A DNA stretch of 64,000 bases from JABMQW01 sp964439935. GTDB lineage: Bacteria; Fidelibacterota; Marinisomatia; Marinisomatales; TCS56. Below the pieces are notes generated by a model, which worked only from the letters and a program-made list of their open reading frames with translations, was not told where the DNA came from and ran no database searches. Location of the stretch: contig CAYTPW010000004.1 in assembly GCA_964439935.1 (NCBI GenBank), positions 62,001-126,000 on the forward strand, read 5' to 3'. A program made the position numbers and the translations under genes. Shown piece by piece: positions 54,637-62,517 of the stretch (the first letter of the stretch is position 1; each line of letters begins with the position of its first letter).

Positions 54637-54657
54637 ATGTACTGATATATGGTACAT
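54637..54657. promoter_or_regulatory. Likely YefM operator palindrome
   Basis: ATGTAC and GTACAT form a perfect inverted repeat with a nine-base spacer, about 30 bases before the antitoxin ATG. YefM-YoeB operators in other bacteria have TGTACA-type palindromes, so autorepression of the toxin-antitoxin pair here is likely. Confidence 0.6.
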
Positions 54658-54685
54658 TTTATATGATAATTGATGGGAATTAAAT

Positions 54686-54958
54686 ATGATTGAAGTTTCA
54701 GTTAACAAATTCAGGGCAAACATAAAAACCTTTGTGGATAAAGCTCTATCGGATCACTCGACCATCCGTGTTAAGCGACGCGAGGGCCATGATTTTGTAG
54801 TACAAAGTGCCGAGGATTGGGAAAGAGAACAAGAAACCTTGTACGTGCTTCAGAATTCGTCACTCTCAAAACAGATTATAAAGTCTATGGATACGCATAA
54901 TAGTGGTACCGGGTATACTCCCACAAATGAGGAACTTGATGAGATCAATAGTTTTTGA
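54686..54958 (+). CDS. yefM: YefM/Phd-family antitoxin
   Basis: Antitoxin of a type II system, 90 residues. The N-terminal DNA-binding Phd/YefM fold reads VSVNKFRANIKTFVDKAL (residues 4-21), followed by VKRREGHDFVVQSAEDWE, matching the family pattern of alpha/beta folding and operator contact. The acidic C-terminal tail (GYTPTNEELDEINSF) is the usual toxin-wrapping segment. It overlaps the YoeB gene by 20 bases. An inverted repeat lies upstream. Autorepression with toxin is expected by family knowledge. Confidence 0.9.
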   Translation: MIEVSVNKFRANIKTFVDKALSDHSTIRVKRREGHDFVVQSAEDWEREQETLYVLQNSSLSKQIIKSMDTHNSGTGYTPTNEELDEINSF

Positions 54959-55208
54959 GGGTAAAAGTTGGTCTAAATACGAAGAACTAAGGAAAAAAGA
55001 TAAAAAGCTACATGTCAATCTCTGCAGGATAATTCAGGAAATGCAAAGAGGTGACCCAGCTTCCGGAACAGGTAAGCCCGAACAACTCAGGCACAATTTA
55101 TCCGGGTTTTGGTCCAGACGTCTATCTAAAGGAGATCGTGTCATCTATAAATTTGATGATAAAGCGATTTACATATTTGCTATAGGTGGTCACTACGATT
55201 TACGATAA
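54939..55208 (+). CDS. yoeB: YoeB-family mRNA interferase toxin
   Basis: Ribosome-dependent mRNA-cleaving toxin, 89 residues. The start is ATG 54939, with GAGGAA shortly upstream, inside the end of the antitoxin gene; an earlier in-frame ATG at 54903 would add 12 residues unlike the family. The core GTGKPEQLRHNLSGFWSRR (about 45-63) contains the conserved Glu and the substrate Arg of YoeB, and the C-terminal GGHYD supplies the catalytic His and Tyr. All key residues are present, so the toxin should be active. Confidence 0.92.
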   Translation: MRSIVFEGKSWSKYEELRKKDKKLHVNLCRIIQEMQRGDPASGTGKPEQLRHNLSGFWSRRLSKGDRVIYKFDDKAIYIFAIGGHYDLR

Positions 55209-55243
55209 CATTAATAATGTAATTATAAAATGGAATAATCGTC

Positions 55244-56029
55244 ATGGAAATTATTGACCTGTCCGAAAAATACCATAAACAATATTTCTGTTGCCTGGAA
55301 GACTGGTCGGAGGAGATGCAGGAAGCAGGTGATCACAAGGAAGTCTGGTTCAATAAGATGAAAGACCAGGGCCTGCGGGTTAAACTGGCGTTGGAGGATG
55401 AAAAGGTCTGCGGCATGATCCAGTATCTACCGGCTGATCGCTCCACAATTGAAGGCGAAGACCTGTATTTCATTTATTGCATCTGGGTGCACGGTTATAA
55501 AAAAGGGGTTGGGAATCACCAGAAAAAGGGTATTGGCAGGGCGCTGCTGCAGGCAGCGGAAAATGACGTTAAAGTTATGGGCAAAAAAGGGGTGGCTGCC
55601 TGGGGATTGATACTGCCGTTCTGGATGAAAGCATCCTGGTTCAAGAAACAGGGCTATCGGAAAATCGACCGAAATGGCATGGCAGCTTTAATGTGGAAAC
55701 CGTTTACCGAAGACGCCCTTCCCCCCCGCTGGATCAAGGAAAAAAAGCGACCGCAAAAAACAGCCGGAAAAGTAACGGTCACATCATTTCTCAACGGCTG
55801 GTGCCCGACACAGAGTATTATTCATGAGCGAGCAAAACGGGCCGCTCAGGAGTTCGGCGATGCGGTAGATTTCCAGGTAATCCAGACCTGTGATAGAGCG
55901 GTCCTCTGTGACTGGGGGATTTCCGATGCATTGTTCATCGATGGAAAACAAGTCCTAACCGGACCACCGCTGCCGATTGAAAAAATCCGGAAGAAAATCA
56001 GGAAAAAGGTGAAAAGACTGGCTGGTTGA
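55244..56029 (+). CDS. GNAT N-acetyltransferase with C-terminal thioredoxin-like domain
   Basis: A 261-residue fusion. The N-terminal half (1-150) is a GNAT acetyltransferase with the acetyl-CoA loop in QKKGIGRALLQAAEND (about 89-104). The C-terminal part (about 180-255) begins KVTVTSFLNGWCPTQS with a CPTQ motif in place of CxxC. It continues with a thioredoxin-like pattern (VDFQVIQTCDR, SDALFIDGKQVLTGPP, then a helix), similar to YoaP-like proteins. A single Cys at the CxxC position suggests thiol binding rather than disulfide exchange. It is followed by a membrane-protein gene in ATGA overlap. The substrate is unknown. Confidence 0.82.
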   Translation: MEIIDLSEKYHKQYFCCLEDWSEEMQEAGDHKEVWFNKMKDQGLRVKLALEDEKVCGMIQYLPADRSTIEGEDLYFIYCIWVHGYKKGVGNHQKKGIGRALLQAAENDVKVMGKKGVAAWGLILPFWMKASWFKKQGYRKIDRNGMAALMWKPFTEDALPPRWIKEKKRPQKTAGKVTVTSFLNGWCPTQSIIHERAKRAAQEFGDAVDFQVIQTCDRAVLCDWGISDALFIDGKQVLTGPPLPIEKIRKKIRKKVKRLAG

Positions 56030-56457
56030 TGAATAAAGGAAATAATCCAGCTGAAAGACGTTTGCGTTTAGCATTTGCCGCCGGGGCAATCACTGATGGA
56101 TTAGCCCTGTTTCCGATGCTGTGCCCTTTCCTGGCTAATTATTTCTGGGGCTTCGACACCTTCGGTGGTCAGTATTTCTTTGCCATGGGCTGTGGCGCTT
56201 CGTTGATGCTTGGTTGGACGATATTGCTGATCTGGGCTCATAACAAACCAATTGAACGCCGCTTCGTTGCCCTGCTGACTACAATCGTGATTGCCGGATT
56301 AATGATTACCGAGATTACGTTGATCCTGGCCGATGCCATCGATTTGACAAAATTCATCCCAACCCTGGTGATTCAAATTGTGCTGGCATACCTGTTTATA
56401 ACAGGTTATCTATATTCGAGTCGGTTATCGAAAAATACTGGTGATCAGTTCCGTTGA
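56026..56457 (+). CDS. Small four-helix membrane protein
   Basis: A 143-residue membrane protein with four predicted helices (about 15-35, 47-67, 80-102 and 110-130), not recognised as a named family. The second helix has the segment MGCGASLMLGW. The start overlaps the GNAT gene stop by four bases (ATGA), implying coupled expression and perhaps a joint role. No catalytic or transport motif is evident. Confidence 0.7.
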   Translation: MMNKGNNPAERRLRLAFAAGAITDGLALFPMLCPFLANYFWGFDTFGGQYFFAMGCGASLMLGWTILLIWAHNKPIERRFVALLTTIVIAGLMITEITLILADAIDLTKFIPTLVIQIVLAYLFITGYLYSSRLSKNTGDQFR

Positions 56458-56540
56458 TAGTACCTTTGATTTAACTTTACACCAGACATTAAGGATTGTA
56501 CGACCAGAAAGAGACAATAAACCAATAAAAGGCAGGCTAA

Positions 56541-58223
56541 ATGAAAAATATCATTTTAGTCATATTAATCTTAAATACAATTTGTATGACACAAGACAGG
56601 ATCACCGGAAAAAGTTTTGCCACCCGCTCTGAGGTCATAGCCCAAAGTGGAATGGCCTGCACCAGTCAACCGCTGGCCACCCAGGCGGTAATCGATATTT
56701 TAAAACAGGGTGGCAACGCGATCGATGCCGCCATCGCAGCCAACGCAGTCAATACAGTAGTAGAACCAATGAGCAATGGCATCGGTGGTGACCTGTTTGC
56801 GATCGTTTGGCTGGAAGAAGATCAGCAGCTCTATGGATTGAATGCCAGCGGCCGGTCCCCGGAATCATTGACATTAGAAAAGTTGAAAGCACTGGGTCTT
56901 GACAAAGTACCTGTTCGCGGTCCTTTGCCAATCTCTGTTCCGGGGTGTGTTGACGGCTGGTTCGAACTACACGAACGTTTCGGTAGTCTACCGATGAAAA
57001 AAATACTGGCACCGGCCATCCATTACGCCAGTGTTGGCTATCCGGTCAGCGAGGTAATCGCTTATTACTGGCAAAGAAGCGCGGAAAGCTTAAAAGATCA
57101 ACCGGGATTTGCCGAAATATTTATGCCCGGCGGCAAGGCTCCGTCCAAGGGGGAAATATTCAGGAATCCGGCCCTGGCAAAAACATTTAAATCAATTGCC
57201 AAATCAGGAAGAGACGTTTTTTATATAGGTTCCATCGCCCGGGAGATTGAATCATTTGTGGCCAAACAGGGTGGCTATTTGAAGGCCTCCGACCTGGCGG
57301 CACATGAATCCGAATGGATGGAACCGGTGTCAACCAACTACCGCGGCTATGACGTCTGGGAATTGCCTCCCAACGGCCAGGGAATTGCCGCGCTGCAGAT
57401 GTTGAACATTCTGGAGAATTTTGATCTGAGCGAAATGGGATTCGGGAGCCAGGAATACCTGCATCTGCTGATCGAGGCTAAAAAGCTGGCTTATGAAGAC
57501 CGGGCGAAATTCTATGCCGATCCCGACTTCAATAAAATACCGGTAGAGAAATTGATATCCAAAGAATATGCTGCTGAGCGGGTGAAGTTGATCGATCATA
57601 ATAAGGCAGCGGAGCGCTACGATCCGGGTAAGCTTGAAGAAGGTGACACAATCTATTTAACGGTAGCGGACAAGGATGGAAACATGATCAGTCTGATCCA
57701 GAGTCTGTACTGGGGCTTCGGTTCCGGAATGGTTCCGCCGAAACTGGGCTTCCCGCTCCAGAATCGTGGTGAGCTGTTTACATTTGAAGATGGACATTTC
57801 AATCAATACGCACCGTCCAAAAGGCCATTTCATACAATCATTCCAGCTTTTGTGACTAAAGGTGGTGAACCCTGGCTGAGTTTCGGTGTGATGGGCGGCT
57901 CGATGCAGCCCCAGGGACATGTCCAGGTGCTGGTAAACATCATTGATTTTGGAATGGGACTCCAGGAAGCCGGTGATGCAGCCCGGATTCGGCACGGCGG
58001 TTCCTCGCAGCCGACCGGATCAATTATGACAGATGGTGGATATATAAATTTTGAATCCGGATTACCGGACGAAACCATCCGTGAGCTCACGAAAATGGGG
58101 CATAATATGCAGAAAACAGTCGGCGGATTCGGTGGCTACCAGGCAATAATGTTTGATGGTGAGAATAAGGTCTATTACGGTGCGTCTGAATCCAGAAAAG
58201 ATGGTCAGGCCGCTGGATATTGA
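56541..58223 (+). CDS. ggt: Gamma-glutamyltransferase
   Basis: Autoprocessed N-terminal-nucleophile hydrolase that cleaves or transfers gamma-glutamyl groups, e.g. from glutathione. It has 560 residues. An N-terminal hydrophobic segment (1-16) is a likely signal peptide, so the enzyme is exported. The GNAIDAAIAANAVNTVVEP stretch near 55-73 is typical. The predicted cleavage and nucleophile threonine is T370 in GDTIYLTVADKDGN. The glutamate-binding GSSQPTG segment lies near the end. AAAGGCAGG upstream of the ATG is a plausible ribosome-binding site. Confidence 0.9.
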   Translation: MKNIILVILILNTICMTQDRITGKSFATRSEVIAQSGMACTSQPLATQAVIDILKQGGNAIDAAIAANAVNTVVEPMSNGIGGDLFAIVWLEEDQQLYGLNASGRSPESLTLEKLKALGLDKVPVRGPLPISVPGCVDGWFELHERFGSLPMKKILAPAIHYASVGYPVSEVIAYYWQRSAESLKDQPGFAEIFMPGGKAPSKGEIFRNPALAKTFKSIAKSGRDVFYIGSIAREIESFVAKQGGYLKASDLAAHESEWMEPVSTNYRGYDVWELPPNGQGIAALQMLNILENFDLSEMGFGSQEYLHLLIEAKKLAYEDRAKFYADPDFNKIPVEKLISKEYAAERVKLIDHNKAAERYDPGKLEEGDTIYLTVADKDGNMISLIQSLYWGFGSGMVPPKLGFPLQNRGELFTFEDGHFNQYAPSKRPFHTIIPAFVTKGGEPWLSFGVMGGSMQPQGHVQVLVNIIDFGMGLQEAGDAARIRHGGSSQPTGSIMTDGGYINFESGLPDETIRELTKMGHNMQKTVGGFGGYQAIMFDGENKVYYGASESRKDGQAAGY

Positions 58224-58282
58224 TAAATTAAAATTTAATAATTAATAACAAGTGACTGAGTTGGAAAAAGGAGAAGGCTAAA

Positions 58283-58777
58283 GTGAAAGATTCAAAGAAC
58301 AACGATTGGTTTGTTATCCACGCTAGCAAGGCTCCGTGGTACAAAAGCGAGCAATTCGGGCAGGTTTGCGATTTTGAAGGCGATACCCACTTCGAACAGA
58401 TTGGTGTCAATATACATGTGATCCAACCAGGTCAACCAAATTGCTTTTACCACCGGGAGGCTGCCCAGGAGAATTTTTACGTTCTGTCCGGTCAATGTAA
58501 ATTGATCATCGAAGAGCAAGAACTGGAACTGGAAGCCGGCCATTTCGTGCACTGCCCGCCAGGAACAACACATGTTTTTGTGGGCACCGGTGAAAAACCG
58601 TGCGCGATCCTGATGATCGGCTATCGGCCAGATCAGAAAAGCATCCATTACCCGGTCAGTGAAGTGGCGGGTAAATACAGCGCGTCGGTAGAAAAAGCTA
58701 CCAATAGTCCCCGGGAGGCATACGCGAGCTCACCAAAGTATGATCAAGTTGATGAGGTGCTGTGGCCGCTGGAGTGA
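58283..58777 (+). CDS. Cupin-domain protein
   Basis: A 164-residue single-cupin protein, likely cytosolic. The metal motif reads FYHREAAQENFYVLSG (about 53-68), matching the first cupin motif, and GHFVHCPPGTTHVFVG (about 91-106) supplies the second. The start is GTG with AGGAGAAGG upstream. The cupin fold binds a metal ion and small ligands in very varied enzymes and sensors, so the activity cannot be named. It lies alone between ggt and a small membrane protein. Confidence 0.8.
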   Translation: MKDSKNNDWFVIHASKAPWYKSEQFGQVCDFEGDTHFEQIGVNIHVIQPGQPNCFYHREAAQENFYVLSGQCKLIIEEQELELEAGHFVHCPPGTTHVFVGTGEKPCAILMIGYRPDQKSIHYPVSEVAGKYSASVEKATNSPREAYASSPKYDQVDEVLWPLE

Positions 58778-58813
58778 ATAATTCTGAATTTTGGATTTTT
58801 ATCTTTGAATAAC

Positions 58814-58841
58814 CAATGACTAATGACCATTGACTAATGAC
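58814..58841. repeat. Two 14-bp tandem repeats
   Basis: Two consecutive 14-base units, CAATGACTAATGAC and CATTGACTAATGAC, differ at one position and are followed by a partial third copy. They lie in the short gap before the next gene. No function is apparent. Confidence 0.6.
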
Positions 58842-58866
58842 TAATTAACAATATGCGGGGAATGTT

Positions 58867-59127
58867 ATGAGTAATATCCTGTTTGGAATAGCGATTCTGA
58901 GTGTAACCTGGGGGATTGTATCGGCAATGGTCATGATAAATCATATAACCAATCGTGGTAAAAAAGTCAGTTTCCTACTGATCAGGCTATTGATCTTCAA
59001 ATACATCAATCAGTATTACAAACTGACTAAAAAAGAAACTGGTAAACCCGGAATCTGGTTCTATTCCTATATCGCCGCCATGAATCTGGCTTTGGTCTGT
59101 GCAATAATTGGTGCTGTTTTGAAATGA
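58867..59127 (+). CDS. Small two-helix membrane protein
   Basis: An 86-residue protein with two hydrophobic helices (about 3-24 and 65-83) and a basic central part (INHITNRGKKVSF, YYKLTKKETG). Helix residues 64-83 include IAAMNLALVCAIIGAV. Not recognised as a named family. It is preceded by a good GGGGAATG-type ribosome-binding region (GCGGGGAATGTT) and follows a short tandem repeat. Function unknown. Confidence 0.6.
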   Translation: MSNILFGIAILSVTWGIVSAMVMINHITNRGKKVSFLLIRLLIFKYINQYYKLTKKETGKPGIWFYSYIAAMNLALVCAIIGAVLK

Positions 59128-59198
59128 CTGAAATATTGATCAACGACTCATTAAAAATATCGATCTGAAATCTGTAATAATGAGGATCATAGAATAAA

Positions 59199-59681
59199 AT
59201 GAACCAGATCATTTACCAGCCAATCGGCACGATCCACTCCCCTTTCACCGACTTGAAGGATATGCCGATCCAGCCCTCGGCCGCCCGCGGTGTTGAGGGA
59301 CAGGTAATCCTCGCAGAAGAATATGTACCCGCTCTGTCAGACCTGGACGGCTTTTCCCATATCTACCTGCTGTACCACCTCCATCTGTCAAAAAACTATG
59401 ACTTGAAGGTTGTCCCTTTCCTGGATGACAAACCTAGAGGACTATTTGCCACCCGGGCGCCCCGGCGGCCTAACCCAATTGGTCTTTCGGTCGTATGGTT
59501 ACTGGCTATTAAAGGAAACATCCTGGAAATCGCCGACCTGGATATAATTGATGGCACGCCCCTGCTGGATATAAAACCATATGTGGCTGAAATTGAGTCG
59601 GCGGAAGATCATAAGATCGGCTGGTTGTCACAATATAAGGATCAACTGGCGAAAAAACGTTCCGATGGCCGGTTCAAGTAA
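59199..59681 (+). CDS. trmO: tRNA (N6-threonylcarbamoyladenosine37-N6)-methyltransferase TrmO
   Basis: SAM-dependent methyltransferase of the TrmO/UPF0066 family, 160 residues, acting on t6A37 of tRNA. It has the beta-barrel fold signatures YQPIGTIHSPF (residues 5-15), GFSHIYLLYHLH near 50-61, RGLFATRAPRRPNPIGLSVV near 76-95 (the SAM-binding region) and LDIIDGTPLLDIKPYV near 117-132. The short TrmO form lacks the extra C-terminal domain of E. coli TrmO, as is common. Confidence 0.9.
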   Translation: MNQIIYQPIGTIHSPFTDLKDMPIQPSAARGVEGQVILAEEYVPALSDLDGFSHIYLLYHLHLSKNYDLKVVPFLDDKPRGLFATRAPRRPNPIGLSVVWLLAIKGNILEIADLDIIDGTPLLDIKPYVAEIESAEDHKIGWLSQYKDQLAKKRSDGRFK

Positions 59682-59697
59682 TTCTGTCAAGCTTCAG

Positions 59698-60936
59698 TCA
59701 GCGACCTTCGATGGATCGGATATAAAGATAGAGTACCAGCGCTAGAAAACTGATTATCATCGTCGCAATTCCCAGTCCGATCCGCCGCCAGCGGAAATCG
59801 GCCAGCATTTCTTCGATATTCAGCATTACTGCATGAGCAACGACAAAACCCGGTTCGGCCGCTTCTTCAACCTGTTCACTGTTGAAGGTATGTACGATTG
59901 TACTTGAATGGATCAGGGTTGAATGGGCATTCTGCAGATCAAGGATCAGCTCCTCTACTTCCAATCCCTTCTGTTCCCCAACTTCCACCTGCTGGACTGC
60001 TGCTTCAAGTTCCTGATCCAAATTCTCCAGCGTTCGTCGGATGTTCTGCCCTTCTGTCATTCCCGTATCCCCGGGTACATGGCATGTCTTACAGACACCG
60101 GAATCATGGGTACCGATCATGTCGATTGATGATTTGCGGATATCGTGGGAAGTATGACAGGCGGCACAACCGTGGATATTGGTTTTAACAAAAGCCTGGT
60201 GCATCTTGGTCTCACTGAACAGGGTCTGGTTCTGAACATGGCAGGTTCCACAGACTTCCTGGATCGAACCGACCGCTGGCGGTGCAGCTCCGTGGTTGCC
60301 ATGACAGTTATTGCAGGTTGGTGCCGCCAGATCGCCTTGCTCCAGTAAAGCCACTCCGTGTACACTGGAACGATATTGGGCAACAGTCTGATGAGGTAAG
60401 CCGAATTTGGCCATCATACTTTCATCATTGTGGCAGGAACCGCAGGTCTCATCAACATTGGCATGATAAATAGTTGACCCGGGATCATTGCTCTTTTTTA
60501 TTCCATGTACAGCGTGGCAGGATACGCAGGTTGCCGCTTCCAGATTACCCTCTGCCAGGCTGATTCCATGGCCGCTGGTCCAGTATTTGGCTTCCTGGTC
60601 GGTCGGCAGATTGGGATTGAAGGACCGCATATATTCGGGATTGCTGTGACATTTAGTGCAGACCGTTACTATGTCTTTACCTTCCGGCAAACCGATAAAA
60701 TCGAATTCTTCAGATTTAGCCTCATCCATATCCCAGGCTTCCGGATCGCCACCATGACAGGCAGTACAATTCAGTCCGGCAAGGAAATGAACATCTTCAT
60801 CAAATAATTCAACCGGCAGGTTATAGGGTTCATCCAGGTCCATATGACATCCGGTGCACGAAATTTCATCCTCCTGTGCACTAATGGGTACCAGCAGGAA
60901 AATACCTAAAATCAAAACCATTTTTGGGATCTTCAT
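59698..60936 (-). CDS. Nine-heme cytochrome c with C-terminal membrane anchor
   Basis: Multiheme cytochrome of 412 residues. A signal peptide (1-20) precedes nine CxxCH motifs: CTGCH, CTACH, CTKCH, CVSCH, CGSCH, CNNCH, CGTCH, CAACH and CKTCH (about residues 27 to 286). A helical coiled-coil-like stretch (about 298-370) follows, and one membrane helix (about 385-406) anchors the C-terminus. The heme domain should therefore face the periplasm. Its start overlaps the cytochrome b stop by one base, so it is a subunit of the same complex or its electron exit. It resembles NrfB/cytochrome c3-type multiheme proteins but I do not recognise a named family. Confidence 0.9.
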   Translation of the reverse strand: MKIPKMVLILGIFLLVPISAQEDEISCTGCHMDLDEPYNLPVELFDEDVHFLAGLNCTACHGGDPEAWDMDEAKSEEFDFIGLPEGKDIVTVCTKCHSNPEYMRSFNPNLPTDQEAKYWTSGHGISLAEGNLEAATCVSCHAVHGIKKSNDPGSTIYHANVDETCGSCHNDESMMAKFGLPHQTVAQYRSSVHGVALLEQGDLAAPTCNNCHGNHGAAPPAVGSIQEVCGTCHVQNQTLFSETKMHQAFVKTNIHGCAACHTSHDIRKSSIDMIGTHDSGVCKTCHVPGDTGMTEGQNIRRTLENLDQELEAAVQQVEVGEQKGLEVEELILDLQNAHSTLIHSSTIVHTFNSEQVEEAAEPGFVVAHAVMLNIEEMLADFRWRRIGLGIATMIISFLALVLYLYIRSIEGR

Positions 60937-61997
60937 TATGCGTACCCCCAGATTGTCATTATCAGAATGTAGGCTATAATGATAGTACCAGCCACTTTGA
61001 GCTGCCGGTAACGTTTCTCATCATCTCTGCGGTCCAGAAATGGGAAGATCATCCAGATTGCTCCAGCAACCAAAAAACTAAGAATTCCAAGAATCTCGCC
61101 TTCGATGAACAAGACATGCCCAGGGATGAATTTCAGGGTTTGAAACATGAACATGAAATACCATTCCGGTTTGATAGTTGCCGGCGCCGGAGCGAACAGG
61201 TCGGCCTTGGAACCCAGTTCCCAGGGGAAGAATACCGCCAGAATCGCCAGGATATTGAGGACTATCAGCCATAATAAAACATCCCGAAGGACAAAGTTAG
61301 GAAAGAAGGGCATGTATTTGCGTTTCTTCTCCGGCAGTTTTTCCCAGTTATGGGGAACCGACATGCCCTGAACCTGGATCAGGATCAGGTGGATACCAAG
61401 AAAGACCACGAAAACCAGGGGGAGGATGGCAACATGAATTCCAAAGAATCGCGGTAGAGTCGCACCGGTCACTTCCGGGCTACCTCGAAGTACCGTCATA
61501 ACCGCTTTACCAACGACAGGTATCGCACCTACGATCTCAGTACCGACTTTGGTAGCGAAAAAAGCCAGTTCATTCCAGGGTAATAAATACCCACTAAAAC
61601 CAAATGCCATGGATAGGAGGAGCAGAATAAATCCGGTAACCCAGGTAAGTTCCCGCGGCTTTCGGTAACTGCGTTCAAAAAAGGTCGAGAACATGTGTAT
61701 AAACGCCGCCAGGACCATCAGATTGGCTGACCAGCTATGAATTGAACGCATCAGCCAGCCAAATTGCACTTTAGACATAATGAATTGAATCGATTCGAAT
61801 GCTTCACTGGCGCTGGCTTTGTAATACATCAACAGCAAGATACCCGAAATCACTTGCACAACGAATAGAAATAGAGCTACACCACCCATATAATACCAGA
61901 ACCAACCGGGACCGGCCGGTACTTTTTTCTTATCCATGAACTCCAGGACTGGTTTAAAATCGAAACGATCGTCCAGCCAGGATTTAATTGTCGACAT
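60936..61997 (-). CDS. Cytochrome b (b6-type) of a bc/b6f-like complex
   Basis: Di-heme membrane cytochrome, 353 residues with about eight helices. Heme ligands are the two His in SIHSWSANLMVLAAFIH (13 residues apart) and the two in GIHVAILPLVFVVFLGIH (14 residues between), the latter spacing being that of cytochrome b6. The quinol-site motif PEWYF near 270 is present, so the b6 and subunit IV parts are fused in one chain. It overlaps the Rieske gene stop by one base. It catalyses quinol oxidation with the Rieske protein. Confidence 0.93.
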   Translation of the reverse strand: MSTIKSWLDDRFDFKPVLEFMDKKKVPAGPGWFWYYMGGVALFLFVVQVISGILLLMYYKASASEAFESIQFIMSKVQFGWLMRSIHSWSANLMVLAAFIHMFSTFFERSYRKPRELTWVTGFILLLLSMAFGFSGYLLPWNELAFFATKVGTEIVGAIPVVGKAVMTVLRGSPEVTGATLPRFFGIHVAILPLVFVVFLGIHLILIQVQGMSVPHNWEKLPEKKRKYMPFFPNFVLRDVLLWLIVLNILAILAVFFPWELGSKADLFAPAPATIKPEWYFMFMFQTLKFIPGHVLFIEGEILGILSFLVAGAIWMIFPFLDRRDDEKRYRQLKVAGTIIIAYILIMTIWGYA

Positions 61998-62473
61998 TAG
62001 ACCTCCTTCCGTGTTACCCAGATTTCGCCGTTGGATGTAACGTTGACAGTGAATTCTTCCAGAGGTCTTGGTGGCGGACCAGAAATAATGGTGCCATTTT
62101 CACCAAATTTTGCGTTGTGACAGGCGCACCAGATGAAATGATCATCCGCTTGATATTGCACGATGCAGGCCAGGTGGGTACAGGTAGCTGATAAAGCCCG
62201 ATAATCACCGTTGGCATCTTTGAAAAGGATTCCCGGTTTCTTTCCGAATGGGAATATTTTATATGGTTCTTCCCAGACATCATCGACAGTTCCAACCTGG
62301 AGCGTAGAAATATTTGCTTCACCGGTAGGAGGAGGAATCAAATATCTGAAGATCGGATAAGCGATGCTCACCAACCAGCCTATAACTCCTATTCCTAATA
62401 ATCGTTTAAGAACCGTTCGCCGATCTTTTTTTCCGATTGATTCATTTGAATTAGCATCAAATTTTGAGGTCAA
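61997..62473 (-). CDS. Rieske iron-sulfur protein
   Basis: Rieske 2Fe-2S protein of 158 residues that takes the first electron from quinol. A twin-arginine-like DRRTVLKRLL (about 17-26) and a membrane helix (about 27-47) anchor it. Cluster ligands are CTHLAC (about 92-97) and CACHNAKF (about 111-118), with the GPPPRPL stretch after them as in b6f-type Rieske proteins. It is directly coupled to cytochrome b and lies 44 bases after the NrfD-like gene. Confidence 0.93.
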   Translation of the reverse strand: MTSKFDANSNESIGKKDRRTVLKRLLGIGVIGWLVSIAYPIFRYLIPPPTGEANISTLQVGTVDDVWEEPYKIFPFGKKPGILFKDANGDYRALSATCTHLACIVQYQADDHFIWCACHNAKFGENGTIISGPPPRPLEEFTVNVTSNGEIWVTRKEV

Positions 62474-62517
62474 AATTAGTATCTCCAGTTTGGGTGAAAA
62501 TTAATTATCAGCTTGCT

